Shown piece by piece: positions 1-8,651 of a stretch of DNA of 64,000 nucleotides. The translations under genes and the position numbers were made by a program. Below the pieces are notes generated by a model, which was given only the letters and a program-made list of their open reading frames with translations, did not search any database and was not told the DNA's origin. Numbering within the stretch: the first letter of the stretch is position 1; each line of letters begins with the position of its first letter. Origin of the DNA: an uncultured Eubacteriales bacterium (GTDB lineage Bacteria > Bacillota_I > Bacilli_A > RF39 > UBA660); contig CAJMAC010000006.1 of the NCBI GenBank assembly GCA_905211265.1, forward strand, positions 1 to 64,000. Direction: 5' to 3'.

Positions 1-2
1 AT

Positions 3-2861
3 AGAAATACACCATATGAAAGAGATATGGCTAATCCTGATACAAATGAATTATTCTCTAATGAAATTGTAAGTAGGTATGATTTATGTGATGCAATGAT
101 CGATGGGTTATTACCAAAACCAATATATAAAACAGCATATACTAACCTTTTAGAAATTGAAGAACGTATTGAATCCAAAATAAGTAAATTACCTCAAGAA
201 AGTACCGAATATAAAGAATATATGTTAATACTAAAGAATATTAAAAGAAGAATAAACAATGCCCCAAGTATACCAAATATTTTAAAGAAAACATTAAAAC
301 CAAATGGAAAATATATTTATTTTTGTCCTCCATATAGCGAAGAAGGTACAAATGATATAGAAACAATAAAATCTCAAACACTAGAATATTTAAAAACATT
401 TATAGAGGAAAAAGATATAGAAATATATACAACTACAAGTGAAATGGGAGAATTAGGCACTAAAAACAGGGAAGCTTTCTATAATGATAAAGATTTAGAT
501 GGACAAAATGTAAAAAATAAATTAAGAATAATGTTTGCAATAAATCAATACAATGAAGGAGTTCATGCTCCAAATATTGATGGAGTAATCATGGGAAGAG
601 GAACAACATCAGATATAGTATATTTTGAACAACTAGGTAGAGCCTTATCTGTAAGAGGCAATACTTTAGAAATGTATAATGAATATGAAAAATATTCTAA
701 AGAAGAACTAATTGATTTATGTAGAGAAAAAGATATACCAGTAAAAGAAAATATAACTAAAGAAGAACTAATAGAAAAATTAATTGCACCAATAGTAATA
801 GACTTAACAAATAATTATGAATATATTAAAGAATTAGAAAATAACTTGAAAGATAGAGTAAAAGAAATACAAAGACATAATAGTACAAGTACTAAAAGAA
901 AAATAAAACTATTAGATACTTCTTTTGACATAGAAATAGAAAATGAAGATATATTTGAAATGTTAAAAAGATTAAATGAAAGAATAACTATGACATGGGA
1001 AGACTATTATGATTTAGCAAAAGTATATTATGAACATCATGGTGATTTAGAAATAAAAGCCAAATTTAAAACAAATAATGGTTATGAATATAGTGAATTT
1101 GGTAAAATAAATCTTGGGTATTGGATATTTTGTCAAAGAAGAAAATTATCACCAGAAGGTGAACGAGGCCAAAAATTATTACAAATAGGAATGCGATTTG
1201 AGAATATAAACTCTACATTAAGTTGGGAAAAGATGTATAATTATGCAAAAGCATATTATGAACATCATGGTGATTTAGAAGTACAACAAAAATTTAAAAC
1301 TAGCAATGGCTATGAATATGATGAATTTGGTACAATAAATTTAGGTACTTGGATTTTCCGCCAAAGACAAAAAAATTCACCAGAAAGTGAACAAGGTCAA
1401 AAATTATTACAAATAGGGATGCGATTTGAGAATATAAGAAGTACTTTGAGTTGGGATGAAATGTATAATTATGCTAAAAAATATTATGAATATAATGGAG
1501 ATTTAAAAGTAAAAGCTACCTTTAAAACAAACAATGGTTACGAATATAATGAAACTGGAAAAATTATTTTAGGACGTTGGATTTTTAATCAAAAGAGAAT
1601 CACAACACCAGAAAGTGAGAAAGGTCAAAAATTATTAAAAATAGGGATGCGATTCGAAACAAAAAAAATTAACAAATTAAGTTGGGACGAAATGTATGAT
1701 TATGCTAAAAAATATTATGAGCATCATGGCAATTTAGAAGTTCCATATAATTTTAAAACTAGCAATGGCTATGAATATGATGAATTTGGTACAATAAGTC
1801 TTGGACAATGGATTTATACTCAAAGAAAAAAATTAAAACAAAAAAGTGAGAAAGGTCAAAAATTATTAAAAATAGGGATGCGCTTTGAAGTAAGAGAAAT
1901 TAATAGATTAGGCTGGGAAAAAATGTATGAATATGCCAAAAAATATTATGAACATTATGGAGATTTAGAAGTAAAAGCCAAATTTAAAACAAATAATGGT
2001 TATGAATATAGTGAATTTGGTAAAATAAATCTTGGAAAATGGATTAGTGTACAAAAAAAGAAAATAGCACCTGAAAGTGAACGTGGTCAAAAACTATTGC
2101 AAATAGGCATGTGTTTTGAAAACAAAAGAAATAATTGGGACGAAATGTATGAATATGCAAAAAAATATTATGAACATCATGGAGATTTAGAAGTTTCAGC
2201 TAGATTTAAAACCAATAACGGTTATGAGCAAAGTGAAAATGGAAAAATTACTTTAGGACAATGGATTTATACTCAAAGGAGAAGAACTAACTTAGAAAGT
2301 GAACGAGGCCAAAAATTATTACAGATTGGAATGAGATTTGATAATAAATTTTTAAACTGGGAAGAAACGTATGAATATGCCAAAAAATATTATGAATATT
2401 ATGGTAATTTAGAGGTACAACGAAAATTTAAAACAAACAATGGTTATGAATACGATGAACATGGTACAATAAATCTTGGAAAATGGATTTTAAACCAAAG
2501 GCAAATAACACCACAAGATAGTGAAAAAGGCAGACTTCTTACTGAGATAGGTATGGTGTGGAGTGTAAAAAGTAATCGAAATCAAGTACAAGAAATATGT
2601 AATACAAATGGTATAAATATTAATATTAATAAAGATATTTTATCTCATATATCTACTCAAGAGTTAGTATCTAAAATAGAATATTTAAAAGCAAATAATA
2701 TAAAATTAACAGATAGTTCAGGTAAGTTACATCAAATATTTAATATAAATAATGTTGATTTAGAAAAGCAATATGGTATATCATTCGAAGATTTGATATC
2801 AACTTATTATTTAGACAAAATTAAAGATAAAAAACTAGTTAGAAAACCAAAAGATAATTAA
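3..2861 (+). CDS. Helicase C-terminal part with seven helicase-associated repeats (5' partial)
   Basis: The reading frame is open to the left edge of the window, so the start and most of the ATPase core lie outside; the ATG at 27 is internal. The visible N-terminus (ERDMAN...EIVSRYDLCDAMIDGLLPKP) matches the middle of DEAD/DEAH superfamily 2 restriction-type helicases, and YFEQLGRALS (about 621-650) is a motif VI with Ser where the usual Arg follows GRAL. A short segment at about 690-785 resembles a SAP or Rho-N motif. From about 990 to 2570 there are seven tandem repeats of about 70-75 residues, each with W-x-x-x-Y-x-Y-A-K-x-Y-Y-E, NGYE, LG-x-W-I and Q-K-L-L-x-I-G-M-R-F; these match the helicase-associated domain found in multiples in such proteins. 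Function as a DNA helicase is inferred from family only. Confidence 0.8.
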   Translation, partial: RNTPYERDMANPDTNELFSNEIVSRYDLCDAMIDGLLPKPIYKTAYTNLLEIEERIESKISKLPQESTEYKEYMLILKNIKRRINNAPSIPNILKKTLKPNGKYIYFCPPYSEEGTNDIETIKSQTLEYLKTFIEEKDIEIYTTTSEMGELGTKNREAFYNDKDLDGQNVKNKLRIMFAINQYNEGVHAPNIDGVIMGRGTTSDIVYFEQLGRALSVRGNTLEMYNEYEKYSKEELIDLCREKDIPVKENITKEELIEKLIAPIVIDLTNNYEYIKELENNLKDRVKEIQRHNSTSTKRKIKLLDTSFDIEIENEDIFEMLKRLNERITMTWEDYYDLAKVYYEHHGDLEIKAKFKTNNGYEYSEFGKINLGYWIFCQRRKLSPEGERGQKLLQIGMRFENINSTLSWEKMYNYAKAYYEHHGDLEVQQKFKTSNGYEYDEFGTINLGTWIFRQRQKNSPESEQGQKLLQIGMRFENIRSTLSWDEMYNYAKKYYEYNGDLKVKATFKTNNGYEYNETGKIILGRWIFNQKRITTPESEKGQKLLKIGMRFETKKINKLSWDEMYDYAKKYYEHHGNLEVPYNFKTSNGYEYDEFGTISLGQWIYTQRKKLKQKSEKGQKLLKIGMRFEVREINRLGWEKMYEYAKKYYEHYGDLEVKAKFKTNNGYEYSEFGKINLGKWISVQKKKIAPESERGQKLLQIGMCFENKRNNWDEMYEYAKKYYEHHGDLEVSARFKTNNGYEQSENGKITLGQWIYTQRRRTNLESERGQKLLQIGMRFDNKFLNWEETYEYAKKYYEYYGNLEVQRKFKTNNGYEYDEHGTINLGKWILNQRQITPQDSEKGRLLTEIGMVWSVKSNRNQVQEICNTNGINININKDILSHISTQELVSKIEYLKANNIKLTDSSGKLHQIFNINNVDLEKQYGISFEDLISTYYLDKIKDKKLVRKPKDN

Positions 2862-2872
2862 TTTTATCTTTT
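2849..2872 (+). terminator. Intrinsic terminator after the helicase
   Basis: A 9-bp perfect stem (AAAAGATAA / TTATCTTTT) with a 6-base loop overlaps the helicase stop codon and runs into a T-rich tract. Confidence 0.7.
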
Positions 2873-2876
2873 TTTC

Positions 2877-2904
2877 TTTACTTTTTTCAAATTTATTATA
2901 TAAT
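2877..2904 (+). promoter_or_regulatory. Probable promoter of eno
   Basis: TTTACT, a 16-base spacer and TATAAT at 2899-2904 sit directly upstream of the GGAGG ribosome-binding site at 2911-2915 of enolase. Confidence 0.5.
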
Positions 2905-2924
2905 TATTATGGAGGATATGAAAA

Positions 2925-4148
2925 ATGAGTAAGATAAAAGATGTATATGCAAGAGAAATATTAGATTCAAGAGGAAATCCTACTATTGAAGTAGAAATAG
3001 AATTAAATTCAGGAATAAGAGCTACTGCAAGTGTACCAAGTGGAGCTTCAACTGGAGTACATGAAGCATTAGAATTAAGAGATAAAGATGAAAAAAGATA
3101 TTTTGGTAAAGGAGTATTAAAAGCAGTAGATAACGTCAACACTATAATTAGAGATAACATTATCGGATTAGATTCCTTAAATCAAGAAGTATTAGATCAT
3201 AGATTAATATCACTTGACGGTACTCCTAATAAAAGTAGATTAGGAGCAAATGCTATACTTGGAGTTAGTCTAGCTAACCTTAAAGCAGCAGCACTTTATA
3301 GCAAAAAAGAATTATATGAATATTTAGGTAATAAATACTCAATGCCAAGATGTATGATGAATATATTAAATGGTGGAGCACACGCAAGTAACAAATTAGA
3401 CATTCAAGAATTTATGATTATACCATCACTTAAAAATTATAAAGAAAATTTAAGAATGGGTTCAGAAATATTCCATCATCTAAGTAACATTCTAAAAGAA
3501 AATAATTTAGCCTGTGGAGTAGGAGATGAAGGAGGTTTCGCACCAAATATATCTACTACTAAAGAAGCCTTAGACTTAATATGTAAAGCAATAAAAAGAT
3601 CAGGCTATACCTTAGCTAAAGATGTATATCTAGGTTTAGATGTTGCAGCAAGCGAATTCTATAAAAATGGTAAATACTATTTTGAAGGTATGATACTATC
3701 TAGTAACCAACTAACAGACTTTTTAGTAAACTTAGTAAATAACTATCCAATAATATCAATCGAAGATGGAATGGCTGAAGACGACTATGAAGGATGGAAA
3801 ATATTAACTAATAAATTATCTAATATTCAATTAGTCGGAGATGATTTATTCGTAACAAATAAAAAGTTACTAAAAAAAGGAATAGACTTAAAAATAGCAA
3901 ACGCTATATTAATTAAACTAAATCAAATAGGAACAGTAACCGAAACATTAGAAACAATAGAACTAGCAAAAAAGAACAATTACAATACAATAATATCTCA
4001 TCGTAGTGGTGAAACCGAAGATAATTATATCGCTGATTTCGCTGTAGGATTAAATTTAGGACAAATAAAAACAGGTAGTTTATCAAGAAGTGATAGAATA
4101 AGTAAATATAATAGATTATTAAGAATAAACGAAGATATAAAAAGATGA
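2925..4148 (+). CDS. eno: Enolase
   Basis: Glycolytic enzyme interconverting 2-phosphoglycerate and phosphoenolpyruvate in the cytoplasm. The N-terminus reads [17 protein letters not shown], the enolase hallmark; [16 protein letters not shown], the metal-binding [10 protein letters not shown], the signature [13 protein letters not shown] and SHRSGETED all occur in order. At 407 residues it is slightly shorter than the usual 430 or so, with a trimmed C-terminus. A GGAGG site lies 9 bases before the ATG. It overlaps the next gene by four bases (ATGA), so the downstream lipoprotein is probably translationally coupled. Here eno stands apart from the gap-pgk-tpi-gpm cluster it often joins in Bacilli. 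Confidence 0.97.
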   Translation: MSKIKDVYAREILDSRGNPTIEVEIELNSGIRATASVPSGASTGVHEALELRDKDEKRYFGKGVLKAVDNVNTIIRDNIIGLDSLNQEVLDHRLISLDGTPNKSRLGANAILGVSLANLKAAALYSKKELYEYLGNKYSMPRCMMNILNGGAHASNKLDIQEFMIIPSLKNYKENLRMGSEIFHHLSNILKENNLACGVGDEGGFAPNISTTKEALDLICKAIKRSGYTLAKDVYLGLDVAASEFYKNGKYYFEGMILSSNQLTDFLVNLVNNYPIISIEDGMAEDDYEGWKILTNKLSNIQLVGDDLFVTNKKLLKKGIDLKIANAILIKLNQIGTVTETLETIELAKKNNYNTIISHRSGETEDNYIADFAVGLNLGQIKTGSLSRSDRISKYNRLLRINEDIKR

Positions 4149-4618
4149 AGAAATTTTTAATAATTTCTATCACATTAATATTATGCTTAACTGGATGCAA
4201 TAAAACTACTAAAATAGATCAAGAAAAAGATGACTATTTAGCAATTAAACAAGAATTATTAAATAGTAATAATTTTACCAACAAAGATGATTTACCTTTT
4301 GACTTAAATATATATGTAAATAGAATAAATGATGAAGAAATATCTTATAGAGCAATAATTGATAATGAAAAAGAAAACATGCATGACGTAAAAGCAATAC
4401 TTATACATAATTATTTTACAAATGATATCTTTCCTTCAATTGGAATATTTGATGATGGAGTAGATTTATTAACAAATAGTGAAGAAGTTAAAGGAATATC
4501 ATTAGTAGGATATATAAGTAGTACAAAAGATATTAATAATTTAGAATATAGAGTATATATTGAATATAAAACTGATAATGATGAAACAAATAAAATATAT
4601 TATAAATCGACAATTTAA
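4145..4618 (+). CDS. Putative lipoprotein, unknown function
   Basis: The 157-residue product starts with a classic lipoprotein signal: Lys-rich start, hydrophobic stretch, then the lipobox LTGC with Cys at residue 18, so it is probably anchored on the outer face of the membrane. The rest is acidic and Asn/Asp-rich, with no domain I recognise. Its start overlaps the enolase stop (ATGA), which suggests coupling to eno expression; a strong terminator follows immediately. No functional link to glycolysis can be claimed. Confidence 0.75.
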   Translation: MKKFLIISITLILCLTGCNKTTKIDQEKDDYLAIKQELLNSNNFTNKDDLPFDLNIYVNRINDEEISYRAIIDNEKENMHDVKAILIHNYFTNDIFPSIGIFDDGVDLLTNSEEVKGISLVGYISSTKDINNLEYRVYIEYKTDNDETNKIYYKSTI

Positions 4619-4641
4619 AGTATACATTTAGAGTATACTTT
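4617..4641 (+). terminator. Intrinsic terminator after eno-lipoprotein
   Basis: A 9-bp perfect stem (AAAGTATAC / GTATACTTT) with a 7-base loop is followed by a run of T. It ends just before the ribosome-binding site of the next gene, so that gene must have its own promoter or depend on read-through. Confidence 0.8.
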
Positions 4642-4658
4642 TTTTGGAGGCTATTTAT

Positions 4659-4841
4659 ATGAAAGTAAAAGTATTTGATGAATCACATGAAAAAGATTTA
4701 GAAGAAGACATAAATAATTTTTTATTGGATAGTGATATTGAAGTAGTAGATATAAAATTTAGTGTATCTGCAAGTTTATTTTCAGATGAACAAATATATT
4801 GTTTTTCAGCATTAGTTATGTATAATAAAGTAAAAAAATAA
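4659..4841 (+). CDS. Cse60-like sporulation protein
   Basis: A 60-residue acidic protein beginning MKVKVFDESHEKDLEEDIN and containing DEQIYCFSALVMY. From memory this matches the small Cse60 (YteV) family of Bacilli, whose Bacillus subtilis member is expressed under sigma E in the mother cell; its molecular function is unknown. I start at the ATG at 4659, 8 bases after GGAGG at 4646-4650; an in-frame upstream TTG at 4644 would overlap the Shine-Dalgarno and is rejected. It is one of several sporulation-linked genes in the window. Assignment rests on recall of the family pattern, not on a search. Confidence 0.7.
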   Translation: MKVKVFDESHEKDLEEDINNFLLDSDIEVVDIKFSVSASLFSDEQIYCFSALVMYNKVKK

Positions 4842-4863
4842 AATTAATATAAAACAACAAATA

Positions 4864-4979
4864 TTGCTAAATAACCAACTATAAATGTTGCATATTTAGC
4901 AACATAAAATTAACAAAAAAAACTTTACAAAACATATTGCTTATTATATAATTAACTTGTTACATGAATAGTTGGTTAT
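4864..4979. repeat. Nested inverted repeats in intergenic region
   Basis: TTGCTAAATA (4864-4873) is the exact reverse complement of TATTTAGCAA (4893-4902). A second pair, ATAACCAACTAT (4871-4882) and ATAGTTGGTTAT (4968-4979), overlaps it and flanks a promoter. The arrangement could be a left-end remnant of a mobile element, an operator, or alternative RNA structures; I cannot decide. The gene-free stretch runs from 4842 to 5402. Confidence 0.5.
4924..4952 (+). promoter_or_regulatory. Strong promoter of an intergenic transcript
   Basis: TTTACA, a 17-base spacer and TATAAT predict a start near 4959. No open reading frame with a ribosome-binding site follows; the transcript would run through the orphan TnpB right-end copy at 5148-5215 toward a terminator-like hairpin, so the product is probably a non-coding RNA of about 300 bases. 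Confidence 0.6.
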
Positions 4980-5147
4980 AAAGTTGTAACTATTAAATAT
5001 TTAATTATATATTAAAAAGAAAAAATAGTAATGTTGTTAAAAAATAAGAAGTTAATTGTATATTAGTAAAACTATAATAAAAATAAATAAAATTTAAAAT
5101 AACATAGCAAAGAATATAATTAAAGAAACAACATAAAATTAAAATAT

Positions 5148-5215
5148 GTACGGTAGTACCTATCGGATTTTAAGTCTGTGGAGAAGTCTGGATACAGAGA
5201 CTGTGAAACAGAAAA
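5148..5215 (+). ncRNA. Orphan TnpB omega-RNA/right-end copy
   Basis: These 68 bases align without gaps to the reverse complement of 55421-55488, the segment just downstream of tnpB, with 9 mismatches by my count. The block ends in TGAAACAGAAAA, resembling the 3' end of IS605/IS1341-type right ends. The differing positions are clustered, and one change turns a U-A pair into U-G in a short TCTG/CAG(A/G) hairpin, which fits RNA conservation. No tnpB or remnant lies next to it. Likely a solo element end or a stand-alone guide RNA; sequence from 5216 onward would be its guide. Alternative: an unrelated structured RNA shared by both sites. Confidence 0.6.
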
Positions 5216-5226
5216 GGCATCAGTGC

Positions 5227-5265
5227 AAGGTGATAAAAGTGAGTTTTTTACTTTTGCCTTTCTTT
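5227..5265 (+). terminator. Terminator-like hairpin after the orphan RNA
   Basis: AAGG (5227-5230) and AAAAGT (5235-5240) can pair with ACTTTT (5250-5255) and CCTT (5257-5260), followed by a T-rich tract. The tail is weak, so termination is only plausible. Confidence 0.4.
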
Positions 5266-5290
5266 TAGACACAAAAATAAACAAAAGTAC

Positions 5291-5319
5291 TTGATTTTTC
5301 ACCAAAAATAGTGTATATT
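5291..5319 (+). promoter_or_regulatory. Promoter of rpsO
   Basis: TTGATT, a 17-base spacer and TATATT lie about 84 bases before the rpsO start, predicting a leader of about 77 bases. Confidence 0.5.
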
Positions 5320-5325
5320 TAATAT

Positions 5326-5402
5326 GTTCCTTAGTTCTTGGTTTTTCGTACCTCTTACGTTTTACTAAGATTAAGGTGAAATTAAACAAAGGAGGAAAAA
5401 TT
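5326..5402 (+). promoter_or_regulatory. Structured rpsO leader, possible S15 autoregulatory element
   Basis: CTTAGT near 5330-5335 pairs with ACTAAG at 5364-5369, enclosing an arm, and the segment ends at the GGAGG of rpsO. S15 represses its own mRNA through structured leaders in several bacteria, so autoregulation is a reasonable inference, but I cannot match a specific known motif. Confidence 0.35.
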
Positions 5403-5672
5403 ATGGCATTAACAAAAGAAGTAAAAGCAAGAATCATCAAAGAAAACGCAAGAGACGAAAAAGACACTGGTAGTCCAGAAGTCCAAATTGCGTTATTAAC
5501 TGAAGAAATCAACGCTTTAACAGAACATTTAAAGAATCATAAGCAAGATAAGCACTCAAAACGTGGACTTCTTATGAAAGTTGGTAAGAGAAGAAGTTTA
5601 CTAAACTACCTAGTTGAAAATGATGTTAAAAGATATAGAGCAATCGTTGCTAAATTAGGATTAAGAAAATAA
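5403..5672 (+). CDS. rpsO: 30S ribosomal protein S15
   Basis: The 89-residue product has the normal length for S15, which binds the 16S rRNA central domain early in small-subunit assembly. Diagnostic stretches are [27 protein letters not shown] and [10 protein letters not shown]. The start is the ATG at 5403, 8 bases after GGAGG; a longer in-frame start at 5376 would run through the Shine-Dalgarno site and is rejected. It precedes pnp, the conserved rpsO-pnp order, but a strong terminator lies between them. Confidence 0.97.
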   Translation: MALTKEVKARIIKENARDEKDTGSPEVQIALLTEEINALTEHLKNHKQDKHSKRGLLMKVGKRRSLLNYLVENDVKRYRAIVAKLGLRK

Positions 5673-5691
5673 TTAAATATTTAGAAAAAGT

Positions 5692-5714
5692 AGGCACTTG
5701 TTTTTTAAGTGCCT
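5692..5714 (+). terminator. Intrinsic terminator after rpsO
   Basis: An 8-bp perfect stem AGGCACTT / AAGTGCCT with a T-rich loop, followed by TTTAAATTTG. From about 5715 to 5830 the spacer to pnp is low-complexity, with degenerate copies of AACAAATAA. Confidence 0.8.
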
Positions 5715-5853
5715 TTAAATTTGTCTAAAAACAAAACACATCAATTAACAAATAGCAAATAACAAAATAATAATTAACAAATAATAAATAACAAATAACT
5801 AATGTCAAACAAAAATTTGAAATAAAATAAATAAAAAAGTAAAGGAGTAGACA

Positions 5854-8013
5854 ATGGAGAAAAAAGTATTCAAATTTAATTTCAGGGGAAAAGAAATCAG
5901 CGTAGAAAATGGCGCACTTGCCAAACAAGCAGATGGAGCAGTATTAGTAAGATATGGAGATACCCAAGTATTAGCAGCCGCAGTAATGAGCAAAAACGCC
6001 TCAACAGCAGATTTCTTCCCACTTACAATCAATTACCTAGAAAAATTATATTCAGTAGGTAAAATACCAGGAGGATTTATTAAAAGAGAAGGTCGTCCAA
6101 CAGAACAAGCAACATTAGCATCAAGATTAATAGATAGACCAATAAGACCATTATTCGCTGACGGATTCAGAAACGAAGTACAAGTAGTAGCAATGCCACT
6201 TTCAGTAGACCAAGATTCCACAGTAGAAATGACAGCCTTACTTGCTTCAAGCCTATCATTAATGGTTAGTGATATCCCATTTGATGGACCAGTAGCAGGA
6301 GTAGTAGTAGGTAGAGTAGATGGTAAATTCATAATCAACCCATCAGCCGAAGAACTAGAAAAAACAGACATCACCCTATCTGTAGCAGGTACAAAAGACG
6401 CCATTAACATGGTTGAGTCTGGAAGCAAAGAAGTAAGCGAAGAAGACATGATTGAAGCATTAATGTTTGGTCATGAAGCAATCAAAGAATTATGTCAATT
6501 CGAAGAAGAAATAGCAAAAGAAATCGGCAAAGAAAAAATAAATGTAGAACTAAAAACATTAGACGAAGAACTAGTAAAAGAAGTAAACAACTTTGCTTGT
6601 TCAAAAATGTGTGAAGCAATTCAAATAAAAGACAAATTAGAAAAATATGCCCAAATAGATAAAGTAAAAGAAGACACAGTAAACGAATTTGCAATAAGAT
6701 ATCAAGATAAACCAGAAGAAGAATTAGAAGCATTACTAAAAGATGTTAAAACAATAGTAGACAACATCGAAGGAGAAGAAGTAAGAAGACTAATTACCGA
6801 AGAACACATTAGACCAGACGGAAGAAAAATGGACGAAATAAGAGACTTACACGCTGAAGTAGACCTATTAGCAAGAACACACGGATCAGCATTATTTACC
6901 CGTGGACAAACTCAAGTATTATCTATCACAACATTAGGAGCCCTAGGAGAACACCAAGTACTTGATGGACTAGGTATTGAAGACGAAAAAAGATTTATGC
7001 ATCACTATAACTTCCCAGCATTCTCAGTAGGAGAAACAGGAAGATATGGTTCACCAGGTCGTAGAGAAATTGGACACGGAGCACTTGGAGAACGTGCATT
7101 ATCACAAGTAATCCCATCAGAAGAAGAATTCCCATACACAATAAGAGTAGTAAGTGAAGTATTAGAAAGCAACGGTTCATCATCACAAGCCTCAATCTGT
7201 GCAGGATGTATGAGTTTAATGGCAGCCGGTGTACCAATCAAAACACCAGTCGCAGGTATCGCGATGGGACTTATAACAAAAGGAGATAAATACACAATAC
7301 TTACAGATATACAAGGACTAGAAGACCACATGGGAGACATGGATTTCAAAGTAGCAGGAACAAAGAATGGTATCTGTGCCCTTCAAATGGATATAAAAAT
7401 TAAAGGAGTAACCAAAGAAATCCTATCTGAAGCCCTAATGCAAGCTAAAAAAGCAAGATTTGAAATCCTTGATGTTATGACAAGTGCTATTCCAGAACCA
7501 AGAAAAGAACTATCTAAATATGCACCAAAAATAGAAACAATTAGAATTAACCCTGAAAAAATAAAAGATGTCATCGGTCGCGGTGGAGAAATGATTACCA
7601 AAATTATTCTTGAATGTAGCAACGTAACCGCAGTAAACGACAAAAACGCAGTAAAAGTAGACTTAGAAGACGACGGAAGAGTACTTATCTATCATACCGA
7701 CCCTGAAATAATCAGAAAAACAAAAGAAATGATAGAAAACGTTGCCAGAGAAGTAGAATTCGGCAAAGTATACAACGTAAAAGTCACAGAAATAACTGAC
7801 TTTGGAGCATTCGTTGAAGTTTGGCCTGGATGCGAAGGACTAATCCACATATCTCAACTTGACACCTCAAGAGTAGAAAAAGTAAGCGACGTAGTCAAAG
7901 TAGGAGACGAAATCCTAGCAGTAGCAACAGGTTACGACAAGAAAGGCAAATTAAATTTATCAAGAAAAGAACTCCTTAAAGAACAAGAAGCAAGAAAAAC
8001 AAATAAAGATTAA
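5854..8013 (+). CDS. pnp: Polynucleotide phosphorylase
   Basis: Phosphorolytic 3'-5' exoribonuclease acting in mRNA decay. At 719 residues it has the normal length and the full architecture: first RNase PH-like domain ([17 protein letters not shown], then [20 protein letters not shown]), helical linker (about 220-310), second catalytic RNase PH domain ([34 protein letters not shown] carrying the catalytic Asp and Lys), a KH domain with GRGG near residue 573, and an S1 domain from about 635 ([22 protein letters not shown]). The ATG is preceded by AAAGGAG. The GC content and codon use are a little higher than the hypothetical genes around it, as expected for a well-expressed core gene. Confidence 0.97.
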   Translation: MEKKVFKFNFRGKEISVENGALAKQADGAVLVRYGDTQVLAAAVMSKNASTADFFPLTINYLEKLYSVGKIPGGFIKREGRPTEQATLASRLIDRPIRPLFADGFRNEVQVVAMPLSVDQDSTVEMTALLASSLSLMVSDIPFDGPVAGVVVGRVDGKFIINPSAEELEKTDITLSVAGTKDAINMVESGSKEVSEEDMIEALMFGHEAIKELCQFEEEIAKEIGKEKINVELKTLDEELVKEVNNFACSKMCEAIQIKDKLEKYAQIDKVKEDTVNEFAIRYQDKPEEELEALLKDVKTIVDNIEGEEVRRLITEEHIRPDGRKMDEIRDLHAEVDLLARTHGSALFTRGQTQVLSITTLGALGEHQVLDGLGIEDEKRFMHHYNFPAFSVGETGRYGSPGRREIGHGALGERALSQVIPSEEEFPYTIRVVSEVLESNGSSSQASICAGCMSLMAAGVPIKTPVAGIAMGLITKGDKYTILTDIQGLEDHMGDMDFKVAGTKNGICALQMDIKIKGVTKEILSEALMQAKKARFEILDVMTSAIPEPRKELSKYAPKIETIRINPEKIKDVIGRGGEMITKIILECSNVTAVNDKNAVKVDLEDDGRVLIYHTDPEIIRKTKEMIENVAREVEFGKVYNVKVTEITDFGAFVEVWPGCEGLIHISQLDTSRVEKVSDVVKVGDEILAVATGYDKKGKLNLSRKELLKEQEARKTNKD

Positions 8014-8039
8014 GAGCATCCCTTTTAATCTTTTTCTTT

Positions 8040-8107
8040 GCCATTCGAGCCTTCGCTAAACCTAGTCTCTCATGGTGCAAGCAAGCCTAAGGTCTTCCTT
8101 GCAAACA
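8040..8107. other. GC-rich intergenic island after pnp
   Basis: About half of these bases are G or C, far above the surrounding intergenic DNA. It contains GCAAG/CTTGC arms around a CCTAAGG core and has no open reading frame with a start and ribosome-binding site. It does not fold as a tRNA by eye. It may be part of the pnp 3' untranslated region, a small RNA, or a remnant of foreign DNA. Confidence 0.3.
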
Positions 8108-8121
8108 ATTAAGTAAACCAT

Positions 8122-8142
8122 AAAATAGAATATGCCTATTTT
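8122..8142 (+). terminator. Intrinsic terminator
   Basis: AAAATAG / CTATTTT stem followed by a T tract; it would end transcripts from pnp and the island downstream of it. Confidence 0.55.
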
Positions 8143-8154
8143 TTAATGTTTTTA

Positions 8155-8183
8155 TTTACATTTACATAATTATTTGATATAAT
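8155..8183 (+). promoter_or_regulatory. Promoter of the coiled-coil/NlpC-P60 pair
   Basis: TTTACA, exactly 17 bases, then TATAAT at 8178-8183, about 28 bases before the start of the next gene. This is close to the housekeeping sigma consensus. Confidence 0.7.
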
Positions 8184-8210
8184 TATTTCGATAATAAAGA
8201 GGTGATACAA

Positions 8211-8636
8211 ATGAGTGACATTAACAAAAATGATAATGAAGAAAAAAATCGTACTGAAGAAATACAAGAAAGAATTAATGCATTACAAATTCAATTAAAC
8301 AAAAAGAAACAAGAACTAGAAAAAATAAAAAAAGCAATAAAAAAAGTAAATGATTTATCATCTGGTAACATTTCTAAAGCCAAGGATTCTTTTAATTGGA
8401 CAGCTAATAAAATGACACAATATTGGAATACCACAGAAAGTAGTGTTCGTGACAAAGTTCAAAAAACATTAAGAAAGATTAGCAATGAATTTGGTAGCAA
8501 TGGCAAAATGACCTCTGAATTACCGGGCCTACTTGCAAAAGCAAATGAAAAGATCACAGAACTAGAAGAAGAAATAAGACAAATAGAAGCGGAAATTGAA
8601 AAATGTGAAGCAGAACTCCGTATGAGTGAAGTATAG
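8211..8636 (+). CDS. Coiled-coil protein, candidate partner of the adjacent wall hydrolase
   Basis: A 141-residue soluble protein made of two long charged coiled-coil helices (about 10-55 and 95-140) around a middle segment with two Trp (FNWTANKMTQYW). I start at the ATG at 8211, 9 bases after GAGG; the in-frame GTG at 8202 lies in the Shine-Dalgarno region. There is no signal peptide or membrane segment. It lies 15 bases before a signal-less NlpC/P60-type protein and shares its promoter. Small helical proteins encoded just before LXG/WXG-type substrates act as targeting chaperones in Type VII secretion; that role is inference from size, fold and position only. Confidence 0.6.
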   Translation: MSDINKNDNEEKNRTEEIQERINALQIQLNKKKQELEKIKKAIKKVNDLSSGNISKAKDSFNWTANKMTQYWNTTESSVRDKVQKTLRKISNEFGSNGKMTSELPGLLAKANEKITELEEEIRQIEAEIEKCEAELRMSEV

Positions 8637-8651
8637 AATGGAGATGACAAT

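Noticed and set aside
27..29. ATG at 27 as start of the helicase gene
   Set aside because: The frame stays open to the window edge and the residues before it (YERD) continue the conserved helicase sequence.
5743..5805. CRISPR-like or tandem repeat array before pnp
   Set aside because: The AACAAATAA units are degenerate and without spacers; simple low-complexity AT sequence.
8040..8107. tRNA gene in the GC-rich island
   Set aside because: No acceptor stem, T-loop consensus or cloverleaf could be built on either strand.
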